From Verrucomicrobiota bacterium (lineage in GTDB: Bacteria > Verrucomicrobiota > Kiritimatiellia > RFP12 > UBA1067), in contig JAHFSX010000014.1 in assembly GCA_023269675.1 (NCBI GenBank), forward strand, positions 83,375 to 147,374: 64,000 bases of DNA, written 5' to 3'. Positions 24,119 through 32,259 of the stretch are shown here, one piece after another; position 1 is the first letter of the stretch; each line of letters starts with the position of its first letter. A model generated the notes under the pieces. The model ran no database searches. It had not been told where the DNA came from and saw only the letters and a list, made by a program, of their open reading frames with translations. A program made the translations under genes and the position numbers.

Positions 24119-25205
24119 GGCTCAACGCCCCCTCGGTGTAACACTCACTTGAATAGGCCACCGGCAGACAACAGTACGGAGCGACGTCGAGCGAGATCAC
24201 CCCCCAGGAGAGTCCAACCCCGTATCCGGCCAGAACGACACGGCGGGGAACCTGATCTGGATTCGCCGCGAGAGCATCGCACAAGGTAAGCGGAATCGAC
24301 GTAATGCTGGTGTTGCCGAAGCGGTCGATCGTGACGGGCACTTTCTCCATCGGAAACTTCGTCATCTTGGCGATCTGCTTGAGAATGAACAGGTTCGCCT
24401 GATGCAGGACCAGCATATCCGTGTTCTCAGGGCTACGTCCCGCCTGGCCCATCAACCGCTTAATCGCGGAAGGCACCTCCGAAATCGTGAAATTGAACAC
24501 CTCGGTGCCGTCCATATACAGATCGTAGTCAGACCGCAGGACGCCTTCGCCAAACTCGCTGATCTCGCGACTACCCTGCTTGTTCCTCTGGGCGCCGCTG
24601 GGGATGATGATGCTCTTGGCTCCGGAACCATCAGTTCCGAATAGATAATGTAGCGGATTGTCATCCGTTTCCGAATAGGAAAGAAGAGTTGCGAAGCCCC
24701 CATCGCCGAAGAGCATTGCGGCTGATTTATCCGCGGGAGAAACGACCTTCGAAATCGTGTCTCCTCCGCAGAGCAACACATTCCGAATACCCTCCCTGCG
24801 GCAAAGCGATCCCGCCACAAATAGACCATAGACGAACCCAGAACAGCCCAAGTTGATGTCGAAGGCCAAACATTCTTTTTTCAGCCCCAGCCGCTGATGT
24901 AAAACACAGGCTGTAGCGGGCAGGATATAGTCCGGGGTCTGGGAAACGAAGATCAGTGCATCAATCTCCTGTGGGGCCGCTTTCCCTTCATCGAACAACC
25001 TTTTTGCGGCCACGTAACTCAGATCCGATGCTGTCTGCTCAGGGTTAGTCACGCAGCGCCGGGTCACGCCTGTCATCTTGGCGAACTTCTCGACGCCCTC
25101 GCCGAACCGTCCGACAAACGACTCGTTGCCGACAAGATTTGTTGGAACCGCGCAGGAAATCGCACGAATCACAACATTTCCAAGAATACCGGAAGCTGGA
25201 TTCAT
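24111..25205 (-). CDS. 3-oxoacyl-ACP synthase III-like enzyme (KASIII, copy 2)
   Basis: 364 residues with Cys121 (INLGCSGFVYGL), His268 (VLHQANLF) and Asn298 (RFGNTSITSIP). It is about 20-25 residues longer at the C-terminus than copies 1 and 3; the extra tail (APYCCLPVAYSSECY) follows the usual last strand and overlaps the SDR start. It lies 5 bases after the ACP stop. Copies 2 and 3 differ from each other about as much as from copy 1, so this is not a recent duplication; two KASIII proteins may act together or on different acyl groups. Confidence 0.87.
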   Translation of the reverse strand: MNPASGILGNVVIRAISCAVPTNLVGNESFVGRFGEGVEKFAKMTGVTRRCVTNPEQTASDLSYVAAKRLFDEGKAAPQEIDALIFVSQTPDYILPATACVLHQRLGLKKECLAFDINLGCSGFVYGLFVAGSLCRREGIRNVLLCGGDTISKVVSPADKSAAMLFGDGGFATLLSYSETDDNPLHYLFGTDGSGAKSIIIPSGAQRNKQGSREISEFGEGVLRSDYDLYMDGTEVFNFTISEVPSAIKRLMGQAGRSPENTDMLVLHQANLFILKQIAKMTKFPMEKVPVTIDRFGNTSITSIPLTLCDALAANPDQVPRRVVLAGYGVGLSWGVISLDVAPYCCLPVAYSSECYTEGALSHG

Positions 25206-25210
25206 GCTGG

Positions 25211-25426
25211 TTACTCCATGACGGCAAGAATGTCCTGAATCGTCTTTAACGCCTTTAATTGTTGCCCGTTGAGACGTTTTCCGAACTTCTCATTGACCAA
25301 CGCGATCAGAGAAAGCATCGCCATGGAGTCCCACTGGAGGGTGTCCAAGGCTGTCTCGGGTGTGATGGTTCCGGCATCTGCCTCGAAAAGTTCCTCAAGA
25401 GCTTGGATCTTATCCTGTATTGTCAT
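25211..25426 (-). CDS. Acyl carrier protein (copy 2)
   Basis: 71-residue ACP with the phosphopantetheine serine Ser34 in LQWDSMAMLSLIAL. Sits between the two KASIII genes, 5 bases upstream of copy 2, and is presumably their carrier. The ATG at 25426 is preferred; an extension of 8 residues from the ATG at 25450 is possible. A phosphopantetheinyl transferase is not in the window. Confidence 0.85.
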   Translation of the reverse strand: MTIQDKIQALEELFEADAGTITPETALDTLQWDSMAMLSLIALVNEKFGKRLNGQQLKALKTIQDILAVME

Positions 25427-25469
25427 TTGTATACCCTTTCGCTTGTTCACTTAAATACGCAGTTATGAA

Positions 25470-26480
25470 TCACCATGTGATGATTGTCGCACCCCAAGAG
25501 AGTCCGACGCCAAAACCCACCAACATCACCTTCATGCCCGGCTTCAGCGTGCCGTCCTTGGCCGCTCGCGCCAGAGCGATCGGAATCGAAGAAGAGACCG
25601 TGTTGCCGCAGTCGGCAAAATTCATATAGAACTTTTCAGGCGCGATCTTGCATTTCTTGCACAGAAAATCCAGCATGTACTTGTTCGCCTGATGAAAGAC
25701 GAAAAGGTCAATATTCTCCATCTTCAACCCGTTCTTCTCCAGGGTCTCCTTTACCGTCCGGGGCACCGTGGTGATCGTGAAACTGAAGATCTCCGTCCCG
25801 TCCATGAAAAGATGGTCTTGCGAACGCGTGTTACCGGAGTCATCTGTGATTTCAAGTGCCGTTTTCGACGACCGCTCCAATCGCATCCCCCCTGCGGGCA
25901 CAATCAGTTTGTCAAACCCGCTACCGTCCGTGCCCAGTTGAAACTGCCAAATTCTCTCCGTTTCCGCCACTGAAATCAACGTTGCCGATGCCGCATCCCC
26001 AAAAATTGTCCGAGCGCTTTTATCCATGGGGTGAATATGCTTCGTGTAGGTTTCGGCCGTCAGCAATAATACGTTCGCGGCGATTCCGCCGGCGATCAAC
26101 CCCTTCGCCAAGGACAGTCCGTAGACATACGCCGAGCACCCCAAGTTGAAATCAAGCGCACCGGCAGTTGTCGCGATTCCCAAGCGGTGTTGAAGCATAC
26201 ACGCCGTCGTAGGGAGGAAATAGTCCGGAGACTGCGTGGCCAACAGAATAAAATCGATTGTTTGTGGATCAATCTGATGTTCATCAAATAACTTTATCGC
26301 GGCACGTTCCGCGAGATCGCCGGCAGTTTCGGTATCGGTGACGACATGCCTCTGGGAAATACCGGTTTTCTCCAATATTTTCGCTTCCGTCCATCCCGGA
26401 TATAATGAGGCCAAGTCGGCATTTGTCAAGATTTTGTCCGGCAGCGAGTAACTAATGTGTCTGATCGATGAGCAATGCAT
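25470..26480 (-). CDS. 3-oxoacyl-ACP synthase III-like enzyme (KASIII, copy 3)
   Basis: 336 residues, complete triad: Cys115 (FNLGCSAYVYGL), His263 (FHQANKYML), Asn293 (CGNTVSSSIP). It is most like copy 1: both have a short C-terminus ending in the GFGVGLSWGA strand and the same spacing of Cys115. First gene of the acyl block, downstream of a 358-base gap that may hold its promoter. Confidence 0.88.
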   Translation of the reverse strand: MHCSSIRHISYSLPDKILTNADLASLYPGWTEAKILEKTGISQRHVVTDTETAGDLAERAAIKLFDEHQIDPQTIDFILLATQSPDYFLPTTACMLQHRLGIATTAGALDFNLGCSAYVYGLSLAKGLIAGGIAANVLLLTAETYTKHIHPMDKSARTIFGDAASATLISVAETERIWQFQLGTDGSGFDKLIVPAGGMRLERSSKTALEITDDSGNTRSQDHLFMDGTEIFSFTITTVPRTVKETLEKNGLKMENIDLFVFHQANKYMLDFLCKKCKIAPEKFYMNFADCGNTVSSSIPIALARAAKDGTLKPGMKVMLVGFGVGLSWGATIITW

Positions 26481-26838
26481 TTCTCACTTCCTTTTCCAAG
26501 CCGTGCTGGTACCGTTTACAACTTATTTTTCTGACCGGATTAACAGGCGTTTCAGGATCAACCCCAAAGAAAGTTCCTGTCATCCTGTCGAAGGTGCTGA
26601 AGTGCCTGAGGACTAGAACCTATGCATCAGCATCATAACTCGCTTTTTTTGAAGGCCGGGATTGGCGAAACCGTTGGAGATTTGCGAGATCATATTTACG
26701 TTTGCTGAACAAGCGCTCCTCCTAATCACCGTTTGCATGTGGTTGTTATATAAGTATCCAAAACGCCAATGCTTCACTTGGAACACGTCCCCTTGCCCGG
26801 TTTCATTGTTGGCACTTTTTTCGCTTACACGTATTACG
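26481..26838. other. Gene-less, AT-rich spacer
   Basis: No convincing gene, repeat of the R families, or RNA is visible. It is the longest repeat-free gap in the window and would suit a promoter for the acyl block, but I see no clear -35/-10 pair and do not claim one. Confidence 0.4.
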
Positions 26839-28323
26839 TCAAACACACCTCCGGAAAGAGGCGGTCACTTGTTGCGTCTGCTTATCCGACAATAGACGGC
26901 GGTGACGATGCACATCCATGAGCAATCCGCAAAAACAGATCATCCAAAGAATCCCGCCCCCGCCGCTAGTCGAAAAAAAGGCCGCCTCGCCCGAGTTCAA
27001 CCCGAGATAAACGGTGAAGGTGGAGAGAAAGCAGGTAAAACGCAACCGGCTGTATTTCTCATACACGGCAATTACAAAAGCTATCATCAGTATCGCCCCA
27101 AAAATCCCCCCTTCTTCCAGCACCATCACCGGCAACACCCCCTTCTCAATCGGAGCGGTCAGGATCATGCCTGACTCAGAGAAACTATACTCCTTCATCT
27201 CCTCCGAAACCTGAAACCCGTTGCCGATCATCGGACTTGCCCGGAAGTTCGCCATTCCCTGTTCAACCAGGCCCATGCGCGACTTCATGATACTTTCGGT
27301 CAACGAATCGGAGCGATCGATCTGCCCGGTCTCCTGCGTCTTACGCAGGAATCCCTCCACGCTTGCGAAACCGCCCGGCCTCATTGCAAGAATAAGCACA
27401 GCCGCCAGCGCGAAAAAAATGAGATTCATCAGCACCTTGCTTTTCTTTGCCGCTGACACCTGACGTTCCCTCATGAAAAAAAACACGCTCGCAAAGACGG
27501 AAATCAAATAGGCGAACAGCGCCGTGCGACTGGAGGTCATATACACCAGCACCGGAACCGAAAGCAGCAATAGCCAATACAAGCGGCTGCGGTTTTTAAA
27601 GTTACAGAGATAATCCGAGAGCACGAAGGCATTCAGCGTCGCCACCGTCGGTCCCAGCGCCTGCGAATGCCAGGTGACACCGTTGAAAAGGCCGTTCATC
27701 TCCGACGAGATTAGGGATTGGCCCCAACCCTCGGCCTGCATCAACACCATGGAACGCCCGATCGAAGGAAAAGGAATGCTCAAGACTGAACCCAGGATAT
27801 AAAAACAGGAGACCACCAACATCGCCGCCCGGACGGCTCGATTATCAAACCCCGAGAGCACCACCGCCGACACACTTTGGGTCAGCGCCAGCATGAATAT
27901 AAGAAAGAGTACGGCTTTCAGCTCGCTGATCACCGGAGCCCACCCCGCCAACGAAGCCACCATGATGTACCCCATATAGGCGTACAGCCACACAAAAGGC
28001 GACAAAAACCAAGCGCTGCGCAAAAACCCCGCCTTGGCGGTCATCATAATGGCCAAGACCAGCAACGAGACGCGCGTGACCAGATAAAAACTGAACCCCT
28101 TAGTAAAGAAGACCGGATTCATGATCGCCAGCGAGACCAGCAACATCAGGGCGAAGAAAGTAAACTCCACTCGCTTTTGCGAGATCGCGTAAAGCACCAA
28201 GCCGGCGACCAGATAGATCGCGTACTGCGACACGTGCAAGGCGAGAATGATCCCCAAAAAGATGAACATCAGCCTGGCGACCAGTTTGACCTGAATCTCG
28301 GAATGTTTTATTTCAAAAACCAT
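26839..28323 (-). CDS. O-antigen ligase/polymerase-family membrane protein (Wzy-like, copy 1)
   Basis: 494 residues with about 12 hydrophobic segments. A large periplasmic loop (about 310-385, GFASVEGFLRKTQETGQIDR to FQVSEEMKEYSF) precedes the C-terminal helices, and TSSRTALFAYLISV fits the Wzy_C/WaaL region. It would polymerise lipid-linked repeat units or ligate the finished chain on the periplasmic side. Which of the two cannot be decided from sequence. A second such protein is encoded near 54.8 kb. Confidence 0.8.
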   Translation of the reverse strand: MVFEIKHSEIQVKLVARLMFIFLGIILALHVSQYAIYLVAGLVLYAISQKRVEFTFFALMLLVSLAIMNPVFFTKGFSFYLVTRVSLLVLAIMMTAKAGFLRSAWFLSPFVWLYAYMGYIMVASLAGWAPVISELKAVLFLIFMLALTQSVSAVVLSGFDNRAVRAAMLVVSCFYILGSVLSIPFPSIGRSMVLMQAEGWGQSLISSEMNGLFNGVTWHSQALGPTVATLNAFVLSDYLCNFKNRSRLYWLLLLSVPVLVYMTSSRTALFAYLISVFASVFFFMRERQVSAAKKSKVLMNLIFFALAAVLILAMRPGGFASVEGFLRKTQETGQIDRSDSLTESIMKSRMGLVEQGMANFRASPMIGNGFQVSEEMKEYSFSESGMILTAPIEKGVLPVMVLEEGGIFGAILMIAFVIAVYEKYSRLRFTCFLSTFTVYLGLNSGEAAFFSTSGGGGILWMICFCGLLMDVHRHRRLLSDKQTQQVTASFRRCV

Positions 28324-28437
28324 GACGTTCCGCGCACGACATTTTGCTGTTACCTGACAGAAAACGAGCCGGCAACCTTGTTAAGTCGCCTTCCTAATGG
28401 GAATTTAGCATACCAGGAGGGGTGGTTCAAGCACGTC

Positions 28438-29730
28438 CTAACTCAAAGACCGCGTCAACCGCAGCACGCACCCATCCCAAGTAAACTGTTTCGCCCTTTC
28501 GCGGCCAGACACACACAACGCACGACTAGCCGTCTGGTCCTTGATCAGTGAGTGAACAGCATGAAGAACTTCAGTGCTGCGATCCGCATCGACATACAGT
28601 CCGCAGTTTCCGACGATTTCTGGAACGGCCGTGCAGCGGCTCGTCACGACCGGACACCCGGCGGCCATGGCCTCGGCGGCCGCCATGCCGAAAGTCTCGT
28701 AGCGGGTCGGGAAATAGAAGACCGCCGCGTCCGCCATCCAACCGGCCAGCTGCGCGTGCGGCACGTAGCCCAGCAGGTCGATCACGCCGGTCTCGGCCGC
28801 CAGACGCTCCGTTCCCGGCTCATGCTGGCATCCCGCCACCTTGATCCGTATCTGTTTTCCGCTTCTTCTGATCTCGTGTCCCAGGGCAATGATCCGGTCC
28901 CCGCCGTCGATGTGGTTGAGCCCCCCGACGCAAAGGATATAGGGAATTTCATCAGTTCGGGAGTTCATGAGTTCATTAGTTGGAAGGCTGTAGTGTGGGG
29001 ATGGCGGAGTAGCAGGTTGGCTGATTAGCAGGTTAGTGGATCCTGCGGACTGCGGGTTGCCTAGGGCTCCCTTGCCTCCAACTAATGCATTCCCGCAATA
29101 ATGAACTAATGAACTTCTTCCATCCTCCGACTTCGGCACTCTAGGACTCTCGAACTTTAGAACTTTCTTTCTACCCGCCTCATAAAACGCGGGATCCACG
29201 CCGTTCCCGACCACGACGATTTTATTTGGGTCGGCGTGGAACTGCTCGACGACAAAATTCTTCAGCCATTCAGAGACTGTGAACACCACATCCGCACGTT
29301 CGCACATTTTAAGGTATTGTGACCGGGTACGCGCGCACACGTAACGACTCCTAAATCCACCTGTCTTTCTGAAAGAGGGGTCCAGTTCATGCGCCCCGTG
29401 AATGGTGACGGCGTATTTAACTTTACGGAGTGGAATCCAGTCGTTTTTGGGGCAATAGACCCAATCGGCATCCCCGGTCCACCTGTCGGCCGCGGGATGG
29501 TCAGTCCACGTCCACAACTCGCGCGCGACCTTCCAAGGCAACGGCAACCGGTCGGCCGTCAGGAAATCCAGACACCCTTGCCGGCCGATCTGATCCGCTG
29601 CCACCAAAGCCGACACCTGATGCCGCGCATCCGCCATCAGCCCCTTTGCCATGAAATAGGCGTGCTTGGTCACCCCGGTCGCGGCCTGACCGGTCACGAA
29701 ACGGAAGTCTGTAAAGAGACAAATCTTCAT
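28438..29730 (-). CDS. Glycosyltransferase family 4 with large in-frame repeat insert
   Basis: GT-B enzyme, 430 residues as read: KICLFTDFRFVTGQAATGV, AVTIHGAHELDPS, VVFTVSEWLKNFVVEQF, KIVVVGNGVDPAFYE, YILCVGGLNHIDGGDRII and RYETFGMAAAEAMAAGCPVV. About 75 residues (186-262) between NGVDPAFYEAG and the YILCVGG strand are repeat: R2 (KKVLKFESPRVPKS), R1 arms (SSLVHYCGNALVG ... TNELMNSRTDE), R3 and R9 pieces. It is the only gene of the 21.3-47 kb block with such an insert. Confidence 0.86.
   Translation of the reverse strand: MKICLFTDFRFVTGQAATGVTKHAYFMAKGLMADARHQVSALVAADQIGRQGCLDFLTADRLPLPWKVARELWTWTDHPAADRWTGDADWVYCPKNDWIPLRKVKYAVTIHGAHELDPSFRKTGGFRSRYVCARTRSQYLKMCERADVVFTVSEWLKNFVVEQFHADPNKIVVVGNGVDPAFYEAGRKKVLKFESPRVPKSEDGRSSLVHYCGNALVGGKGALGNPQSAGSTNLLISQPATPPSPHYSLPTNELMNSRTDEIPYILCVGGLNHIDGGDRIIALGHEIRRSGKQIRIKVAGCQHEPGTERLAAETGVIDLLGYVPHAQLAGWMADAAVFYFPTRYETFGMAAAEAMAAGCPVVTSRCTAVPEIVGNCGLYVDADRSTEVLHAVHSLIKDQTASRALCVSGRERAKQFTWDGCVLRLTRSLS
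28945..29175. repeat. R1 composite enclosing R9 and R3, next to R2, inside the GT4 gene
   Basis: R1 arms at 28950-28981 and 29081-29117, inverted; inside are AGCAGGTTGGCTGATTAGC (R9) and GACTGCGGGTTGCC (R3-like). R2 units (GAACTTTAGAACTTTC) follow at 29152-29168. All in frame. Confidence 0.8.
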
Positions 29731-29805
29731 GCTGAGCCTTAAGTCAGAGGTTAATACGCGGGAAACGCATCATGCTATCATATCGGCTGCTGCTGGACTT
29801 GGCGT

Positions 29806-31008
29806 TTACCCGTTGCCGATCTCAGTTCGTGAAAAGTCGCCGGAACTCTCCTTTGTCATCACTATTTTCTGCCGCAACGCCTCTATATCCACCGTACCCC
29901 ATTTTCCAGTACCTTCCACGCTCCACACAAAGTCATAGCTTAAATGCAGTTGACACGCCAAATGGGTAAAACAGTCGTTAAAATGGTTCTGCTGAATGAT
30001 TTCGACGACCCTCGTTCCAGGCTCGCACCAAACGAGATTGGCCAACCCTCCGCCGTGGGATGCCGCGATGAAGTCAGCGGAACGGAACATTTCAACCTGT
30101 TTGACCCAGGGCACCTGCTCGAGATAAACAATTCCGAAACCAAGTTCGCGCATCAGGTCTTCCACCTCTTGCTCATTATCCAAGGCCCGAGGGGAATACC
30201 TCCGCGACACGTAAACCGGTTTTTGGCCGGTTTTCTTTTGAATTCGAGGCAGAACCGTTTTGCGCAGAAGATCGATGTCCTCTTTGCGGATGAACCGGTC
30301 ATGGTAGGCCGCGCTGAAGGCATAGGAGCCAGCATGAACGACACCCTCCCGGCACGGCAATGCCGCCTTTCGCATGACGTTTTCATTCAAAAGAAAATCC
30401 AAAACCTCGCGCATATAAGCCGGCGCTTTTTCATAAAAAACAGGTTGCGTGTCAGGGTAGCGTTTAAGGACCCGCAGGAAGCGCGCCATCTCGTCCAGCA
30501 TGAAATGGTAGTAAATATTCGTGTGCACCACCGTCATGCATCCGCTTATCTGCAGATCACCCACGTTGCGCCGCGCCATAACATCCAGCGGTGTGCGCTG
30601 AAGGCCTTCCCACGCGTTGGAAAGAGCCGATTCGCCGAAGAGTTGCCCGTCGTCCGTAAAGCAGAATCCGCTCTGGACCCCGACCCAGACATCCCGCATG
30701 AGATAGGTGTAAACCGCCTGAAAAGCGTATTCCCGGTGAAAAGCAGGCGGATATTCCCGAGGAAGCAGAAACGTCTCAGTGGAAGCCGGATATTCCTGGT
30801 GATATTCCATCAGGTGGGGAAACGACGCTTTGTTTATAAGCGCCCCGATGATCGAGCGGACCAACCGCGGCTGAATGCGGCTATACATCGGTAACAGCCA
30901 TTGCACCAACGCGTTCAGCAACTTGATCCGCCAGCGCACATTGAAGTGCCCCACGGCGAAAGACGCCCGGAGTCTTTTCACATTTTTACCGATTAAAAAA
31001 CGCATCAT
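29806..31008 (-). CDS. Glycosyltransferase family 61 (DUF563)
   Basis: 400 residues. GT61 signature: KKTGQKPVYVSRRYSPRAL, then VEMFRSADFIAASHGGGLAN and LVWCEPGTRVVEII. VVHTNIYYHFMLDEMARF is the typical central block. GT61 proteins of bacterial capsule loci add a sugar to the repeat unit; specificity is unknown. Tandem ATG codons at 31008 and 31005 and a GTG at 31017 are possible starts. AT-richer than the flanking repeat-rich genes and free of repeats. Confidence 0.84.
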   Translation of the reverse strand: MMRFLIGKNVKRLRASFAVGHFNVRWRIKLLNALVQWLLPMYSRIQPRLVRSIIGALINKASFPHLMEYHQEYPASTETFLLPREYPPAFHREYAFQAVYTYLMRDVWVGVQSGFCFTDDGQLFGESALSNAWEGLQRTPLDVMARRNVGDLQISGCMTVVHTNIYYHFMLDEMARFLRVLKRYPDTQPVFYEKAPAYMREVLDFLLNENVMRKAALPCREGVVHAGSYAFSAAYHDRFIRKEDIDLLRKTVLPRIQKKTGQKPVYVSRRYSPRALDNEQEVEDLMRELGFGIVYLEQVPWVKQVEMFRSADFIAASHGGGLANLVWCEPGTRVVEIIQQNHFNDCFTHLACQLHLSYDFVWSVEGTGKWGTVDIEALRQKIVMTKESSGDFSRTEIGNG

Positions 31009-31139
31009 GAAGATCACATGGTCTCTCTAATGAGCACTTTGATTAAATTTAGCGCATATTCATTAAAATTTGCCCTAAGGGGAACCATGGAACACCTGAC
31101 TTTAATGGCTGAACAAACTGCAAAACCGCCCGTCAAACA

Positions 31140-32246
31140 TTAGCCGGGGCGTAGGGATCTTGCAATCAGTTCCGCCCAATCCGTAACGAAACGATCCAAG
31201 GAAAGATACGACTTCATAACCTGTTGCTGTTTCCGTGCCGTTTCACGATCAAACGCTGAAAACGCGGCATATTCCTCATTCCTCAGGAGATCGGTCGTCG
31301 GTGTTGTGATTCCAATGCTTTGCACTAAATCATGATTAAAACCGTCTGCCATCAGATATACCTTTCGCCCAAAAGAGAGCATGGTATAAAGCTGAAACAG
31401 GGCTTGCTGTTCCTGCATGTCTAGAATGGCAATATGACAGGAATCCAGCAGCGCAAGGTAATCAGGCCTCGAAAGCATTTCCGTTATCGGCACAAATTTT
31501 GTTCCGAATAGCTGCCGCCCCAAGGCGATCACCTCGTCGCGGTATGCGTTCTCGAACCGATATGACAGAGGACAATAAATCAGCAGATCTTCTTTAGAGA
31601 ATTTTGCAAGCGCACGCAGAACGTGAAGATGCCGGTTCGACTCTGTCCCGCAGTTGCCGACGATCACTTTCAAGGGGCGCTGGGAATAATCTAACTCTTC
31701 TCCTTGTAATGTTTCACTGAAGTAAGACAAAACAAGCCCGTTCTTTATCCCGAATTGGCTTTCCTGCAAGAGTTTATCTTTCCGGACAAGAAACACATTA
31801 AACACCGCCTGCCGCATGACGGCACCAAACACCTTGTCCGCCAGACTTCCCCGCAACCCCTTTCTACGGTAATAGGTGACCCAATGAATGAAAACGATCC
31901 TTCGCCGCAGAAACGTCCCCGTCAAGTACAGGCGATTGACAGGAAACAATGTTGAATGGAATAGAATCACGTCTTGAGAAGCTATGCGGCGTATTGTTGT
32001 TCGCATCGCAGCCAACGCGACTACCGAATAAGCAATATCCGGTTTGCCGGCAAAATAATCCTCGTACTCCTTTTCCCTTTCGCCATGGTTGGTGTCCCCC
32101 ACATAGAGAACGTATTTAAAATTCACGTTTTCGCCACAGAGTTCCCGTTTATATTTTTCAAATACGTCAATCATTCCAATCACGTGGTGGCGTGACTCTC
32201 CAGGGAAAAAATGCCATATGCTTCTCATGTTCACGGGTCCGCTCAT
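31140..32246 (-). CDS. GT56-family glycosyltransferase (WecF/TDP-Fuc4NAc transferase-like)
   Basis: 368 residues. SIWHFFPGESRHHVIGMIDV at the start and KVIVGNCGTESNRHLHVLRAL match the GT56 pattern in which WecF adds Fuc4NAc from dTDP-Fuc4NAc in enterobacterial common antigen. The aminotransferase and acetyltransferase genes just upstream, with rmlA and rmlB in the cluster, could supply such a dTDP-4-acetamido sugar. The start lies after the flippase stop; 51 upstream codons are open but overlap that gene. ATG 32228 is an alternative start. Confidence 0.76.
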   Translation of the reverse strand: MSGPVNMRSIWHFFPGESRHHVIGMIDVFEKYKRELCGENVNFKYVLYVGDTNHGEREKEYEDYFAGKPDIAYSVVALAAMRTTIRRIASQDVILFHSTLFPVNRLYLTGTFLRRRIVFIHWVTYYRRKGLRGSLADKVFGAVMRQAVFNVFLVRKDKLLQESQFGIKNGLVLSYFSETLQGEELDYSQRPLKVIVGNCGTESNRHLHVLRALAKFSKEDLLIYCPLSYRFENAYRDEVIALGRQLFGTKFVPITEMLSRPDYLALLDSCHIAILDMQEQQALFQLYTMLSFGRKVYLMADGFNHDLVQSIGITTPTTDLLRNEEYAAFSAFDRETARKQQQVMKSYLSLDRFVTDWAELIARSLRPG

Positions 32247-32259
32247 TAACGTCAAATTC

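Noticed and set aside
2048..26480. Housekeeping fabH for fatty-acid synthesis
   Set aside because: Three copies, each tied to ACP and sugar-acylation genes, without fabD, fabG-fabF or plsX neighbours; a dedicated role is more likely.
26613..26846. 77-codon minus-strand frame before the Wzy-like gene's end
   Set aside because: No ribosome site, no family resemblance, and it overlaps a real coding end.
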